Positions 34,129 to 43,182 of a DNA stretch of 64,000 bases are shown one piece after another. The stretch lies in NCBI GenBank assembly GCA_944389415.1, contig CALXMF010000004.1, forward strand, positions 109,549 through 173,548, in the 5' to 3' direction. The position numbers and the translations under genes are program-made. Source of the stretch: an uncultured Spirochaetota bacterium. Lineage in GTDB: Bacteria; Spirochaetota; Spirochaetia; Treponematales; Treponemataceae. Every line of letters starts with the position of its first letter. Positions within the stretch are counted from its first letter, which is position 1. A model generated the notes under the pieces. The model worked only from the letters and a program-made list of their open reading frames with translations, searched no databases and was not told where the DNA came from.

Positions 34129-34283
34129 ATAAAACACTCCTGTATTAGTTTCTTATTGATATTATACCCCTCCGTCTCTGGCAAATTATGCCAGTTAAAT
34201 AAAAAACTATTTTTCATTTGTAAAGAAAAGACGTTTGCATCAAAAAAATCATTTCTATAATGAATAATATCTATACTAACACC

Positions 34284-34312
34284 TTGCCCCATTGTGCAAT
34301 CATCGGTACACT
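34284..34312 (+). promoter_or_regulatory. Promoter of the NeuB-like gene
   Basis: TTGCCC (34284-34289), 17-bp spacer, TACACT (34307-34312). The ATG at 34319 follows after 6 nt. A second -10-like TATAGT (34313-34318) touches the start codon. Confidence 0.5.
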
Positions 34313-34318
34313 TATAGT

Positions 34319-35485
34319 ATGTCAGTCATTATTATCGCGGAAATTGGAACCGCACATGGAGGAAGCCTGCATAAAGCACGCGATCTTATAAATGCCGCAG
34401 TAGATGCAGGTGCCGATTATGTTAAATTTCAGTGGGTATACGCTGATGAGATATTGCATCCAAACACAGGGTTTGTCAATTTGCCGGGTGGTGCTGTACC
34501 ATTATACAAACGCTTTCAGGAGTTGGAAGTGTCTCCTGATTTTTTCGCACAGGCACAGGAATACACACACAGCAAGCATGCAGGTTTTATTTGTTCGCCC
34601 TTTGGTTTAAAAAGTCTTTCCGAACTGCTTGCGATACAGCCAGACGCAGTAAAAATTGCGTCTCCAGAACTTAATCACTATCCTCTGCTGCACGCACTCA
34701 GTAAAAGCGCACATACAGGCATCCCGGTCATACTGTCATCGGGGGTTTCAAGACTTAGTGATATTGAAAGAGCACTTGATTTGCTTGATACATTCCGTCA
34801 TTCATGTTCTCAAGACAAAACGAATCAAACAGTAAATAAAATATATCCGCAGCTGCCGGCACTTTCTCTGCTTCACTGTATCACAGCGTATCCGGCGCCA
34901 GAATCACAATATAACGTACGCCTAGTGCGAACGCTTTCTGATATATTCGGTATTCCAACAGGCATCAGCGATCATAGTATGGATCCGGTGCTTGTTCCGT
35001 CACTTAGTGTATTGTGCGGAGGAACTATCATAGAAAAACATATAACACTCAGCAGAAAAACAGATGGTCTTGACGATCCTGTGGCATTAGAACCTGCTCA
35101 GTTTGAGCAAATGACTAAATATATCCGCCATATCGAAGAACAGATTGCCAAGTACGGCAGCACATGCGCAGCTGACTGCTGTACTGAAAAACTGAATGAA
35201 AAGTACGGCGCCGAAGCAGTCTCTGCAGCGCTTGGCACAGGAATTAAATTCCTCGCTCCAGATGAACAGCAGAATTATGGCAGAACAAACAGATCTCTGC
35301 ACTTCACCCACTCTCTCTCACAGGGTTCAGTGATAACGGCAGATGATATTGCCGTTCTGAGAACAGAAAAAATACTAACTCCTGGTATTTCGCCTGAATA
35401 TCTGGAAATCGTTACTGGCGCACGTCTTGCCGTCTCGGTAAATGCCGGCGATGGTGTTCGTTGGGAACAGCTGTTACATCGGTAA
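34319..35485 (+). CDS. NeuB-family nonulosonate (sialic acid-type) synthase
   Basis: 388 residues. NeuB enzymes condense phosphoenolpyruvate with a hexosamine to make a nine-carbon sugar. The TIM-barrel begins IIAEIGTAHGGSLHKA, followed by AGADYVKFQW near residue 38, SPFGLKSL and KIASPEL near 115, and GISDHS near 215. A C-terminal SAF (antifreeze-like) domain starts near residue 325 (RSLHFTHSLSQGSVITADDI). No neuA or neuC lies nearby, so the product is unknown. Its end overlaps the convergent ABC transporter gene by 12 bp. Confidence 0.88.
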   Translation: MSVIIIAEIGTAHGGSLHKARDLINAAVDAGADYVKFQWVYADEILHPNTGFVNLPGGAVPLYKRFQELEVSPDFFAQAQEYTHSKHAGFICSPFGLKSLSELLAIQPDAVKIASPELNHYPLLHALSKSAHTGIPVILSSGVSRLSDIERALDLLDTFRHSCSQDKTNQTVNKIYPQLPALSLLHCITAYPAPESQYNVRLVRTLSDIFGIPTGISDHSMDPVLVPSLSVLCGGTIIEKHITLSRKTDGLDDPVALEPAQFEQMTKYIRHIEEQIAKYGSTCAADCCTEKLNEKYGAEAVSAALGTGIKFLAPDEQQNYGRTNRSLHFTHSLSQGSVITADDIAVLRTEKILTPGISPEYLEIVTGARLAVSVNAGDGVRWEQLLHR

Positions 35486-36256
35486 TCTGGGCGCTGCCGC
35501 TACCAAACGGCTAGTATACTCATGACGCGGATGATAATATATATCATCCGCGGTTCCGGTTTCTATCAGCTCCCCTTGATACATAACACCAATACGGTGA
35601 CACAAATAACAGACTGTATTTATATCATGAGAAATAAACAGGAAAGAAACACCACGCTCGCTGTTCATACGCGAGAGCAGATTTAAGATATTCGCCTGTA
35701 TCGAAACATCAAGCGATGACAAAATCTCGTCACAGATAATAAGCCGAGGAGATGCAAGCAGTGCACAACCGATAGCAATGCGCTGACGCTGCCCACCGCT
35801 CAGATCTCGCATACGGCGATGTGCGTATTCATCGGTTAAACCAATTGTATACAGCATTTCAGAAACTTTGCGCAAACGTTCTGCTTTGCTTCCAACCTTA
35901 TGAATTACCAGAGGTTCTTCAAGTATCTGAGCAGCTGTCATACAGGGATTAAGTGCGCTGTCTGGATTCTGAAAAATAAGCTGTAACTGTCTGCCCCGTT
36001 CAAGACGATGCATTGTCTCTGCCGGTTTACCGCACAGCAGTACGGTTCCACAGTATGGAATCAAACCGCAGATCGCTTTAGCAAGCGTTGTTTTACCACA
36101 GCCGCTTTCACCGATAAGACCGCATATTTCTCCTTCGCCAATCTGTAGAGAAACGTTTTTCACGGTCTGCTTTCTAATCCGATGTACTATACCAGAGCGT
36201 ACCATATATGAAACAGAAAGATTGTTGACGTTAAGTATCGGGCTGTTCATGAACAT
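35474..36256 (-). CDS. Peptide/nickel-type ABC transporter ATPase (OppF/DppF type)
   Basis: 260 residues: Walker A GESGCGKTT near residue 47, Q-loop IFQNPDSALNP, signature LSGGQRQR near 150, Walker B LIICDEILSSLD and H-loop ISHD. It is the last of five co-directional transport genes; the start overlaps the stop of the upstream ATPase gene. It lacks the OppF-type C-terminal zinc-finger-like extension. Confidence 0.93.
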   Translation of the reverse strand: MFMNSPILNVNNLSVSYMVRSGIVHRIRKQTVKNVSLQIGEGEICGLIGESGCGKTTLAKAICGLIPYCGTVLLCGKPAETMHRLERGRQLQLIFQNPDSALNPCMTAAQILEEPLVIHKVGSKAERLRKVSEMLYTIGLTDEYAHRRMRDLSGGQRQRIAIGCALLASPRLIICDEILSSLDVSIQANILNLLSRMNSERGVSFLFISHDINTVCYLCHRIGVMYQGELIETGTADDIYYHPRHEYTSRLVAAAPRLPM

Positions 36257-37242
36257 CCATTCCCATTTCTATAACCGGTACGCAGACAGCGACACAGTCT
36301 TTTATCAGCAGTTCTACACAGGTCTACCGGTCTACTCTGACAATATTCATCAGCAAACGCACATCGCTTAAGAAATGGACACATTTCATCTGCATGACAA
36401 TGATCAACAGTTCCTGCAATACTGGTAAGAGGGTTACCTTTTTTAGCAGGATCAGGGATTGAACGAATAAGCCCTTGCGTGTACGGGTGTAGCGGTTCTT
36501 TCAGAATAAGCTGCGTTTCACCTGCTTCAACTATCTTACCGGCATACATAACCGCAATACGGCTACAAATACTGGCAATAACCGCAAGATTATGACTGAT
36601 AAGCAGCAGTGCACATCCGTTTCTTTCGCAGACAATATGTAGCAGAGACAGTATACTACTCTGTACAGTTGGATCAAGCGCAGTTGTTGGTTCATCAGCA
36701 ATAATCAGTTTGGGATTGTTGATAATCGCCGATGCGATCATCACCCGCTGACGCATACCACCAGAAAGCTGATGAGGATACTGCATATAAAATGCAGGCG
36801 TATCAGGAAGTCCAACCTCACGCAGCATACTACAGACACGACTATGTATTTCCTGCCGATTCATCTGAGAGAAGAGTACTAAACGTTCTGCAATCTGATC
36901 GTATACCGTCATAAGCGGATTCAGTGATGTCATGGGGTTCTGGAATACAAAACCAATATCACAACCAAGAAAACGAAGATATTCGCTACGAGAAAATGTG
37001 GACAGTTCTTTTCCTGCGAAACTGACAGTTCCCCCGGTTATAATGAATCCATCTGGCAGTAACCGGCCTACAGAAAGAGCAGCCGTTGTTTTACCGCAGC
37101 CACTTTCTCCTACAATGCCAACAGTTTCTCCTTCATGAAGCATAAGTGAAAATCCATACACAATCGGCTGTTCTTTTCTATGGGAAAAAACACTGACACA
37201 CAAGTTTTCAATTCGAAGCAGTTCGCGGGGAGTATCAGTCAT
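36247..37242 (-). CDS. Peptide/nickel-type ABC transporter ATPase (OppD/DppD type)
   Basis: 331 residues: Walker A GESGCGKTT, Q-loop FQNPMTSLNP, signature LSGGMRQR, Walker B IIADEPTTALD, ISHN. A Cys-rich C-terminal region (CPFLKRCAFADEYCQ) matches the oligopeptide-transporter C-terminal domain that in OppD-type subunits can hold an Fe-S or metal site. Overlaps the permease gene by 8 bp. Confidence 0.94.
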   Translation of the reverse strand: MTDTPRELLRIENLCVSVFSHRKEQPIVYGFSLMLHEGETVGIVGESGCGKTTAALSVGRLLPDGFIITGGTVSFAGKELSTFSRSEYLRFLGCDIGFVFQNPMTSLNPLMTVYDQIAERLVLFSQMNRQEIHSRVCSMLREVGLPDTPAFYMQYPHQLSGGMRQRVMIASAIINNPKLIIADEPTTALDPTVQSSILSLLHIVCERNGCALLLISHNLAVIASICSRIAVMYAGKIVEAGETQLILKEPLHPYTQGLIRSIPDPAKKGNPLTSIAGTVDHCHADEMCPFLKRCAFADEYCQSRPVDLCRTADKRLCRCLRTGYRNGNGCS

Positions 37243-38023
37243 GCTGCAATCCTTCCCCCAGATAATTCATAGAACAGATCATAAGCACCATAACACCGCC
37301 AGTCAACAGCGCAGCCCATGGAGCATTAAACAAATAGGATTGAGCGTCAAACATCATGCGTCCTAAACTCGGTACCGGCGGTTGTACCCCGACTCCCAGA
37401 TAACTGAGTGTAGATTCTATCAAAATAGAACGAGTCAGTACAATTATTACTGTCGAAAGCAGCGGAGCTTTTATATTCGGCAGAATATACACCAGCACAA
37501 TACGAAGCCAACTTGCACCTAATATACGGGCAAACTGCACGTATTCAAATTCTTTCGCAAGCATTGCCTCATTACGTGAGACACGGACAAACGACGGAAT
37601 AAAAATAATAGTCATTACTGCAGTAAGAGGTAAATTACCGTCAGGAAGCACACTTCTGAGCACAAGTGCAAATAGCACAACAGGTATCGAATTAAGAGCA
37701 TTTATCAAACGCATGATTACACGATCCAAGATTCCGCCTGATACAGCAGCACATAAACCAAGCGCTGTACCAGCACAAAAACTAGCTATTAATGTCACCA
37801 ATGCAAAAAACAGTGATACACCAACACCTTTCATTACCCTGCTGAAAATATCTCTGCCGAAATTATCAGTGCCGAACCAATGTGCACCAGATGGGGGCTG
37901 GTAACGTGATGTCTGATCCATTACGTATGGATCACAGGGCGTGTAAAACACAGAGAAAACCGCCGCAATTGTTATCAGTGTTACCAGCACAAGCCCGGTT
38001 TTAAAGCGTTTCCTGTACATCAT
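37235..38023 (-). CDS. ABC transporter permease (OppC/DppC type)
   Basis: 262 residues, six predicted transmembrane helices. GAHWFGTDNFGRDIFSRV near residue 45 is the classic DppC/OppC start, and the EAMLAKEFEYVQFARILG EAA loop near 155 contacts the ATPase. ATG overlaps the oppB-type stop (ATGA). Confidence 0.95.
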   Translation of the reverse strand: MMYRKRFKTGLVLVTLITIAAVFSVFYTPCDPYVMDQTSRYQPPSGAHWFGTDNFGRDIFSRVMKGVGVSLFFALVTLIASFCAGTALGLCAAVSGGILDRVIMRLINALNSIPVVLFALVLRSVLPDGNLPLTAVMTIIFIPSFVRVSRNEAMLAKEFEYVQFARILGASWLRIVLVYILPNIKAPLLSTVIIVLTRSILIESTLSYLGVGVQPPVPSLGRMMFDAQSYLFNAPWAALLTGGVMVLMICSMNYLGEGLQHD

Positions 38024-38994
38024 TTCCCCGCAGACAAAAACACGGTTTCTGAATCCGTCCTTATACGCGGATCAACCATACGGATGAGTATCTCCATAAG
38101 AAAATTGATAATTACAACTACCGATGATACATAGATAGTTACGGTCATTACCAGAGGAAAATCCCGTCTCGCAATACCGCTTACAAGAAGCCTGCCGAGT
38201 CCAGGTATACCAAATACCTGTTCTACTACAATTGCACCAGAAAGCACATCCGCAATTATTACTCCTGTTATAGTTAATACAGGACGCAGTGAATTCCGAA
38301 AAACATGAGAAAAAAGTATCCTCTGTCCACAAGCTCCCTTGCTTTTAGCTGTACGAACATACTCACTTGATAGTTGGCTAACGATAGACATACGAATGAA
38401 TTTAGTTAAAATACTGCAGTTCGGCAGTGCAACTGCTATTGCCGGAAAAAATAAGCAAACAAAAAATGCCTGCATATTTTGAGAATAATGAAAAAACTGC
38501 CCTGGAACAAAAAGATGCAAAATAAGCCCAAAGAGCCAGACAATAATAATCCCTATAAAATAATGCGGAATTGAAAGTCCCAATATAGCAACATGATCAA
38601 ACAGAGTATCAATAAAAGATTTGCGGCGATACGCCATTATAATACCAGCCGGTACAGAGATAAGCACAATAATTGCAAATGATTCAACAGCCAGTGTTGT
38701 GGAAACAATGAGGCGATCAAATACTAGCTCCCGCACCGACAGACCATATTGTATAGAGGTACCAAAATCAGCTCTGATAATACCACTGAGCCAGTATGTA
38801 TACTGCAACACTAGGCTTTTATCCAGATTCAGTTTTTCTTTGAGAATCGCGATTTGCTCTGGCGAGGCATTCAATCCGGCAAGCATCACCACAGGATCTC
38901 CCGGCACAAACTGAAACAACAGAAATACTATAAGAGACACCACAAACAATGTAATGAGCAGATCAGCAAATTTTCTCAGTATAAAAGCCGCCAT
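38020..38994 (-). CDS. ABC transporter permease (OppB/DppB type)
   Basis: 324 residues, six predicted helices. The N-terminus LRKFADLLITLFVVSLIVFLL with FVPGDPV and the EAA-loop segment SSEYVRTAKSKG near 210 are the DppB/OppB signature. Starts 14 bp after the binding-protein gene. Confidence 0.95.
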   Translation of the reverse strand: MAAFILRKFADLLITLFVVSLIVFLLFQFVPGDPVVMLAGLNASPEQIAILKEKLNLDKSLVLQYTYWLSGIIRADFGTSIQYGLSVRELVFDRLIVSTTLAVESFAIIVLISVPAGIIMAYRRKSFIDTLFDHVAILGLSIPHYFIGIIIVWLFGLILHLFVPGQFFHYSQNMQAFFVCLFFPAIAVALPNCSILTKFIRMSIVSQLSSEYVRTAKSKGACGQRILFSHVFRNSLRPVLTITGVIIADVLSGAIVVEQVFGIPGLGRLLVSGIARRDFPLVMTVTIYVSSVVVIINFLMEILIRMVDPRIRTDSETVFLSAGK

Positions 38995-39008
38995 GCCAGT
39001 TCAGACAA

Positions 39009-40499
39009 TTACTCAAAATAAATCGGCGCCGCATCAAAGATGTACAGCGGATATGAGATGTATCCCTTAATACCTTTTTTATATATTTTAGGTACTGCCA
39101 TATCACATATAAATACAGCTCCTGCATCATGACTGATAATTTTCTGCAATTCCTTATACAGCAACATGTGTGTATCTTCTTTCCCCGCCTCCAGCACTTG
39201 TGCAAACAAACGGTCATATTCAGGATTGTTATAGTTAATAAAATTAGAAGGACTGTCTGATACATACCGGGCCAGATAGCTTCGTGGTGAAAGCGTTGTT
39301 CCATCAACAGAAATAACAGTTGCCTCATATCTACGCCCCTGATAGACATCTGACAACCATGAAGACCAATCTACTTGCTGAATCCTAGCTGTTACGCCAA
39401 TACGGGCAAGCTGATTTACTATAATCTGCGCCGTATCGATATGCATCTGATAAGAAGACGGAACAGTAATAGTTAATTCAAAACCGTCTACATATCCGCT
39501 CTCAGAAAGCAACTCTTTTGCCCTTTCAAGATCAACGGAATACAAACTGTCAAGATCAGTATTATACATCTTTTTCAGACCAGGTATAACCGGCGATGCA
39601 GCCCGTACCGCATGTCCATTGTGAGCAAGCTGTATTATCTCATCAATATCAAGTGCATAACAGAACGCTTGACGCACACGAATATCCTGAAACGGTTCAA
39701 ATGCATTATTCAGCGCAAGCATCTGCACTGAATTTGAATTATCATATACAACATCAAACCGGTTTACATCTACCTGTAACGCAGATGTTGCATCAAAAAA
39801 ACCCGAATTAGCAGACCCTGCCTGCAAATCAAGCAAAGCTACTTTAAAATCAGCTTTTATCTTAAAAATGATTTTATCTATCTTAGGTAATCCATCCTGC
39901 CAATAACTATCATTTTTTACTAGCACCAATTCCTGCTGCGGCGTAAACGATGAAAATTTAAATGGTCCTGTTCCAATAGGATGTGTATTTAAATTCTCAT
40001 ATTCGGCCGGAACTATCGCCGTAGTCAGATTATAATAAAATTCACTATCAGAAGCTGTCAATTTAATCACTACAGTACGTTCATCAGATGCTGTTGCAGA
40101 CCGAACTGCATCCATACCGTTCATTTTATATGCAACCGCCTGATTGATCGAATATACAACATCATCTGCTGTTACTTTTTGACCATTATGAAACAATATA
40201 TCACGCAGTATAAACGTATATTCTGTATAATCATCATTCGTCTGATATGATTCCGCCACAGCCGGCATAAGACTTCCATCCGGCATCGGCTTAAGCAGTC
40301 CTTCAAAAACATTAAACATTACATAACGGGAGTCCGCACTTGCAGCCATAAAAGGATCCAGATGATCAGGTTCCGTAGTAATCGTATATACAAGCGCATT
40401 CTCATCATTTCCGACATCTGACTTCTGACGAACACAACCTGTCAGTGCAAATATTATCAAAGGAATACATACTATAGTACGATATAAGGATTTTTTCAT
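39009..40499 (-). CDS. Peptide/nickel-type ABC substrate-binding lipoprotein
   Basis: 496 residues from ATG 40499 (AGGAG at 7 nt). Lipobox FALTGC gives a mature protein from Cys 20 or so. SBP family 5 features: YTITTEPDHLDPFMAASADS, LRDILFHNGQKVTADDVVYS near 100, and VRQAFCYALDIDEI near 300. The family binds peptides, nickel or opines; specificity unknown. First of the five transport genes. Confidence 0.93.
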   Translation of the reverse strand: MKKSLYRTIVCIPLIIFALTGCVRQKSDVGNDENALVYTITTEPDHLDPFMAASADSRYVMFNVFEGLLKPMPDGSLMPAVAESYQTNDDYTEYTFILRDILFHNGQKVTADDVVYSINQAVAYKMNGMDAVRSATASDERTVVIKLTASDSEFYYNLTTAIVPAEYENLNTHPIGTGPFKFSSFTPQQELVLVKNDSYWQDGLPKIDKIIFKIKADFKVALLDLQAGSANSGFFDATSALQVDVNRFDVVYDNSNSVQMLALNNAFEPFQDIRVRQAFCYALDIDEIIQLAHNGHAVRAASPVIPGLKKMYNTDLDSLYSVDLERAKELLSESGYVDGFELTITVPSSYQMHIDTAQIIVNQLARIGVTARIQQVDWSSWLSDVYQGRRYEATVISVDGTTLSPRSYLARYVSDSPSNFINYNNPEYDRLFAQVLEAGKEDTHMLLYKELQKIISHDAGAVFICDMAVPKIYKKGIKGYISYPLYIFDAAPIYFE

Positions 40500-40520
40500 C
40501 AGTGATCTCCTAATTTTTCT

Positions 40521-40537
40521 AAAAACACTGGCAGTGT
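40521..40537 (-). terminator. Weak hairpin between LRR and binding-protein genes
   Basis: On the minus strand ACACT-GCC-AGTGT is followed by five T. The stem is only 5 bp, so partial attenuation ahead of the transporter genes is the most it could do. Confidence 0.35.
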
Positions 40538-40545
40538 ATGACAGT

Positions 40546-40998
40546 TTACTCCATGCTGTCAATACAGATAGAAAATCCGTTTTCTACCCCAAATCTATAT
40601 GCGAAACAGTCTTTTTCTGTAACAATAGTAACACTATCAGGCAAAGCTCCTTCTTCTATACGTGAAACAGAAGAAGGAATTGTTATACGGCGCAGAGATG
40701 AGCAAGATGAAAACGCGTTTTGCTTAATAATAACCACAGAAGAAGGCAATAGAACTTCTTCAAGCGTCCCACAATCAGTAAAAGAATCAGATCCTATTAC
40801 TGTCACAGAAACACCGCTAAATTTACGCGGAACAGTAAGTACTGTATCTGTTCCGGTGTATCTGGTCAAAATGACACCTGTTTTATCTATTTTATATACA
40901 AAATCGCCGCTGCGCCGTGCTTCAGACGCACACAGCGGCAACATGCATATCAATATGCTATAAATAATACCTATGGTAAAATAATATAAATATCTCAT
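40546..40998 (-). CDS. BspA-type leucine-rich repeat exported protein
   Basis: 150 residues with a signal peptide (about 1-25, cleaved after LCASEA or so). After a beta-rich region come BspA/LRR_5 repeats: VTVIGSDSFTDCGTLEEVLLPSSV, then IKQNAFSSCSSLRRITIPSSV, then a last partial one. Such proteins are surface adhesins in treponemes, but this one is very short. Its ATG overlaps the CDF stop by 4 bp. Confidence 0.8.
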   Translation of the reverse strand: MRYLYYFTIGIIYSILICMLPLCASEARRSGDFVYKIDKTGVILTRYTGTDTVLTVPRKFSGVSVTVIGSDSFTDCGTLEEVLLPSSVVIIKQNAFSSCSSLRRITIPSSVSRIEEGALPDSVTIVTEKDCFAYRFGVENGFSICIDSME

Positions 40999-41936
40999 AC
41001 AATATTTATATCAGGAACACTTGGAACAGACTCTCCAATCCACGATTGATCAATTGTAAAGACAATATCCACATCACTAAATGGATTGTATTGTTTAATT
41101 GCTTTAACCATTTGCTTGCGTATCTGATCAAGTTCTCTGATCTTTCTTTCCTTTTGGAGATAAACATGGATAACAATATATAGTGTCCGACCACGCTGCG
41201 CAGAATAATTTTTAAATCCTAAAAACTGCTCTTGCCTGATAAAGGGAGCGATAAGAGAATCAAGTATTGCCTGTACATCCGCAGGAGGGGCGGCCGTGAG
41301 AAGTTCTCTCATGCTATATAAAAATTGTTTTACAAACTGCGGAATAACACTGCAAATAAATATCAATGTAATTAATGGATCAATATATGGGATCAGCCAA
41401 GCCATATGCGTATTTTGCAACAACCGCATTCCAATAAAAGCTGTTAACACAGATGTACTTATCAGTGTATCTGTCATCCAGCTTCTTGCTTCCGCCCGCA
41501 AAACCGGAGAGTCTATTTTCCGAGACGCAACCCTCAATAATACCGCCACAACAGAACAGATAATAATAGAAACAAGAGTATAGGCACCAGCTGAATATAT
41601 ATTTATCTCACTTCCGCCTCTAATAATATTCTGTATTGCCTGATATACTAGAGAAAGATTTATACAGATAATAAATACAGAACGTATAATAATAAACAGT
41701 GGTTCAAATGCACCATAACCAAATTGATATTGTCTGTCATCACCTTTTAATACAAGCCGCACGACTTGTGCTGAAATCAATGTAAAGAAGCTTGCTGTAA
41801 ATGAATACAATGCATCAAAAAACACAGATTGCGAACGTGAATGCAATGCAAAAATAAATCCTGCTGCAGCAAATAACACATTAATGCATGTTGATAATTT
41901 CAGAATTGTAATTTCGTTTTTGATTGACAAACTCAT
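40995..41936 (-). CDS. Cation diffusion facilitator (CDF) family transporter
   Basis: 313 residues from ATG 41936, six predicted helices and a C-terminal ferredoxin-like cytoplasmic domain (from about residue 225). FFDALYSFTASFFTL near residue 40 and RAEARSWMTDTLIS near 150 correspond to the metal-binding helices II and V. Compared with FieF (Asp-Asp-His-Asp), only the Asp of DALYS and the Asp of MTDT are kept, so the metal or the function may differ. A TATACT box lies 7 nt before the ATG; upstream in-frame codons to 41957 cross it. Confidence 0.85.
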   Translation of the reverse strand: MSLSIKNEITILKLSTCINVLFAAAGFIFALHSRSQSVFFDALYSFTASFFTLISAQVVRLVLKGDDRQYQFGYGAFEPLFIIIRSVFIICINLSLVYQAIQNIIRGGSEINIYSAGAYTLVSIIICSVVAVLLRVASRKIDSPVLRAEARSWMTDTLISTSVLTAFIGMRLLQNTHMAWLIPYIDPLITLIFICSVIPQFVKQFLYSMRELLTAAPPADVQAILDSLIAPFIRQEQFLGFKNYSAQRGRTLYIVIHVYLQKERKIRELDQIRKQMVKAIKQYNPFSDVDIVFTIDQSWIGESVPSVPDINIV

Positions 41937-41988
41937 ATATCTAAGTATAACAGACAAATATAAAATATAAAAGATGAAGGCTTGTTAT

Positions 41989-42018
41989 AAAAAATGCGCG
42001 GCAGCCAAAGCTCCGCGC
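41989..42018 (-). terminator. Intrinsic terminator after rfbB
   Basis: GCGCGG-c-AGC pairs with GCT-CCGCGC across a CAAA loop, nine pairs, followed on the minus strand by a T run (A run 41989-41994). Confidence 0.85.
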
Positions 42019-42027
42019 GTTTATACA

Positions 42028-43158
42028 TTACCGCTTACTGTAATTTTTTTCTATCCATTTAAGATAGTCGCCGCTGCGTATACTTTCTATCCAATCAGTA
42101 TTACGCAGATACCATTGAACTGTGGCTGCAAGTCCTTCTTCAAAAGACATTTTACGTTCCCAACCGAGTTCACGCTTTATTTTTGAACAATCTATAGCAT
42201 ACCGCCGATCATGACCGGGCCTGTCCTTAACATAAGTGATAAAAGAACGAATCTCCGCTGCTTCTTTGCCTGTCTCTTTCGCCGTCAGCTCAATAAGTTT
42301 ATCAAGCAGACGGATATTTTCCCACTCATTTTCTCCACCAATATTATATTTCTCGCCTGTTTTTCCACCGCGCAGAACAAGCCATACCGCACGGTTATGA
42401 TCTTCCACATAAATCCAGTCCCGTATATTGCGTCCGTCTCCATATACAGGCAGATTTTTACCCTCTTTCATATTCAGCACCATAAGAGGAATAAGTTTTT
42501 CAGGAAATTGGAATGGCCCATAATTATTTGTGCAATTTGAAAGCGTTACCGGCAGCCCGTACGTGTGAAAATACGCCATAACCAGGTGATCACTTGATGC
42601 TTTACTTGCTGAATACGGACTTCTGGGATCATACGGTGTTGTTTCCGTAAAATAACCGGTTTCACCCAAAGAACCATATACCTCATCGGTACTGATATGA
42701 TGGAACAGTACATCAGAGCGTATAGACCCATCGTCATTTTTCCAGTAATTTCTGGCTGCTTCTAACAATGTATATGTACCAAGCACATTTGTGCGAACAA
42801 ACGCCTCAGGTCCAAGAATAGAACGGTCAACATGGCTTTCCGCTGCAAAATGAACAATAGTATCTATTTCATATTGACGCAGAATACGATCTACAGCAGC
42901 ACGGTCACAAATATCAGCTTTCTCAAAATAATACCGCCGCTTATCTCCCGCACCATTGCCGTATACATGGTCAATATCAGCAAGACTTTCCGGATTACCG
43001 GCATATGTCAGACAATCAAGATTAACAATTAAACCTTCAAAACCGGCATCAGTAAATGCCTCATTTCCAGAGGAAGATAAATTAAATAAATAGTGAATAA
43101 AATTGCAGCCGATAAAACCGGCTCCTCCGGTCACCAGTATATTATGCAGTTTTCGCAT
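42028..43158 (-). CDS. rfbB: dTDP-glucose 4,6-dehydratase
   Basis: 376 residues of the extended short-chain dehydrogenase family. VTGGAGFIGCNFIHYL near residue 8 binds NAD; HFAAESHVDRS near 95, the STDEVYGSLG segment and YSASKASSDHLV (catalytic Tyr/Lys) are the RfbB signature. It makes dTDP-4-keto-6-deoxyglucose for dTDP-rhamnose. AAAGGAGG stands 5 nt before ATG 43158. Last gene of the rfbC-rfbD-rfbB group. Confidence 0.96.
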   Translation of the reverse strand: MRKLHNILVTGGAGFIGCNFIHYLFNLSSSGNEAFTDAGFEGLIVNLDCLTYAGNPESLADIDHVYGNGAGDKRRYYFEKADICDRAAVDRILRQYEIDTIVHFAAESHVDRSILGPEAFVRTNVLGTYTLLEAARNYWKNDDGSIRSDVLFHHISTDEVYGSLGETGYFTETTPYDPRSPYSASKASSDHLVMAYFHTYGLPVTLSNCTNNYGPFQFPEKLIPLMVLNMKEGKNLPVYGDGRNIRDWIYVEDHNRAVWLVLRGGKTGEKYNIGGENEWENIRLLDKLIELTAKETGKEAAEIRSFITYVKDRPGHDRRYAIDCSKIKRELGWERKMSFEEGLAATVQWYLRNTDWIESIRSGDYLKWIEKNYSKR

Positions 43159-43182
43159 AAAAACCTCCTTTAACACAGTATA

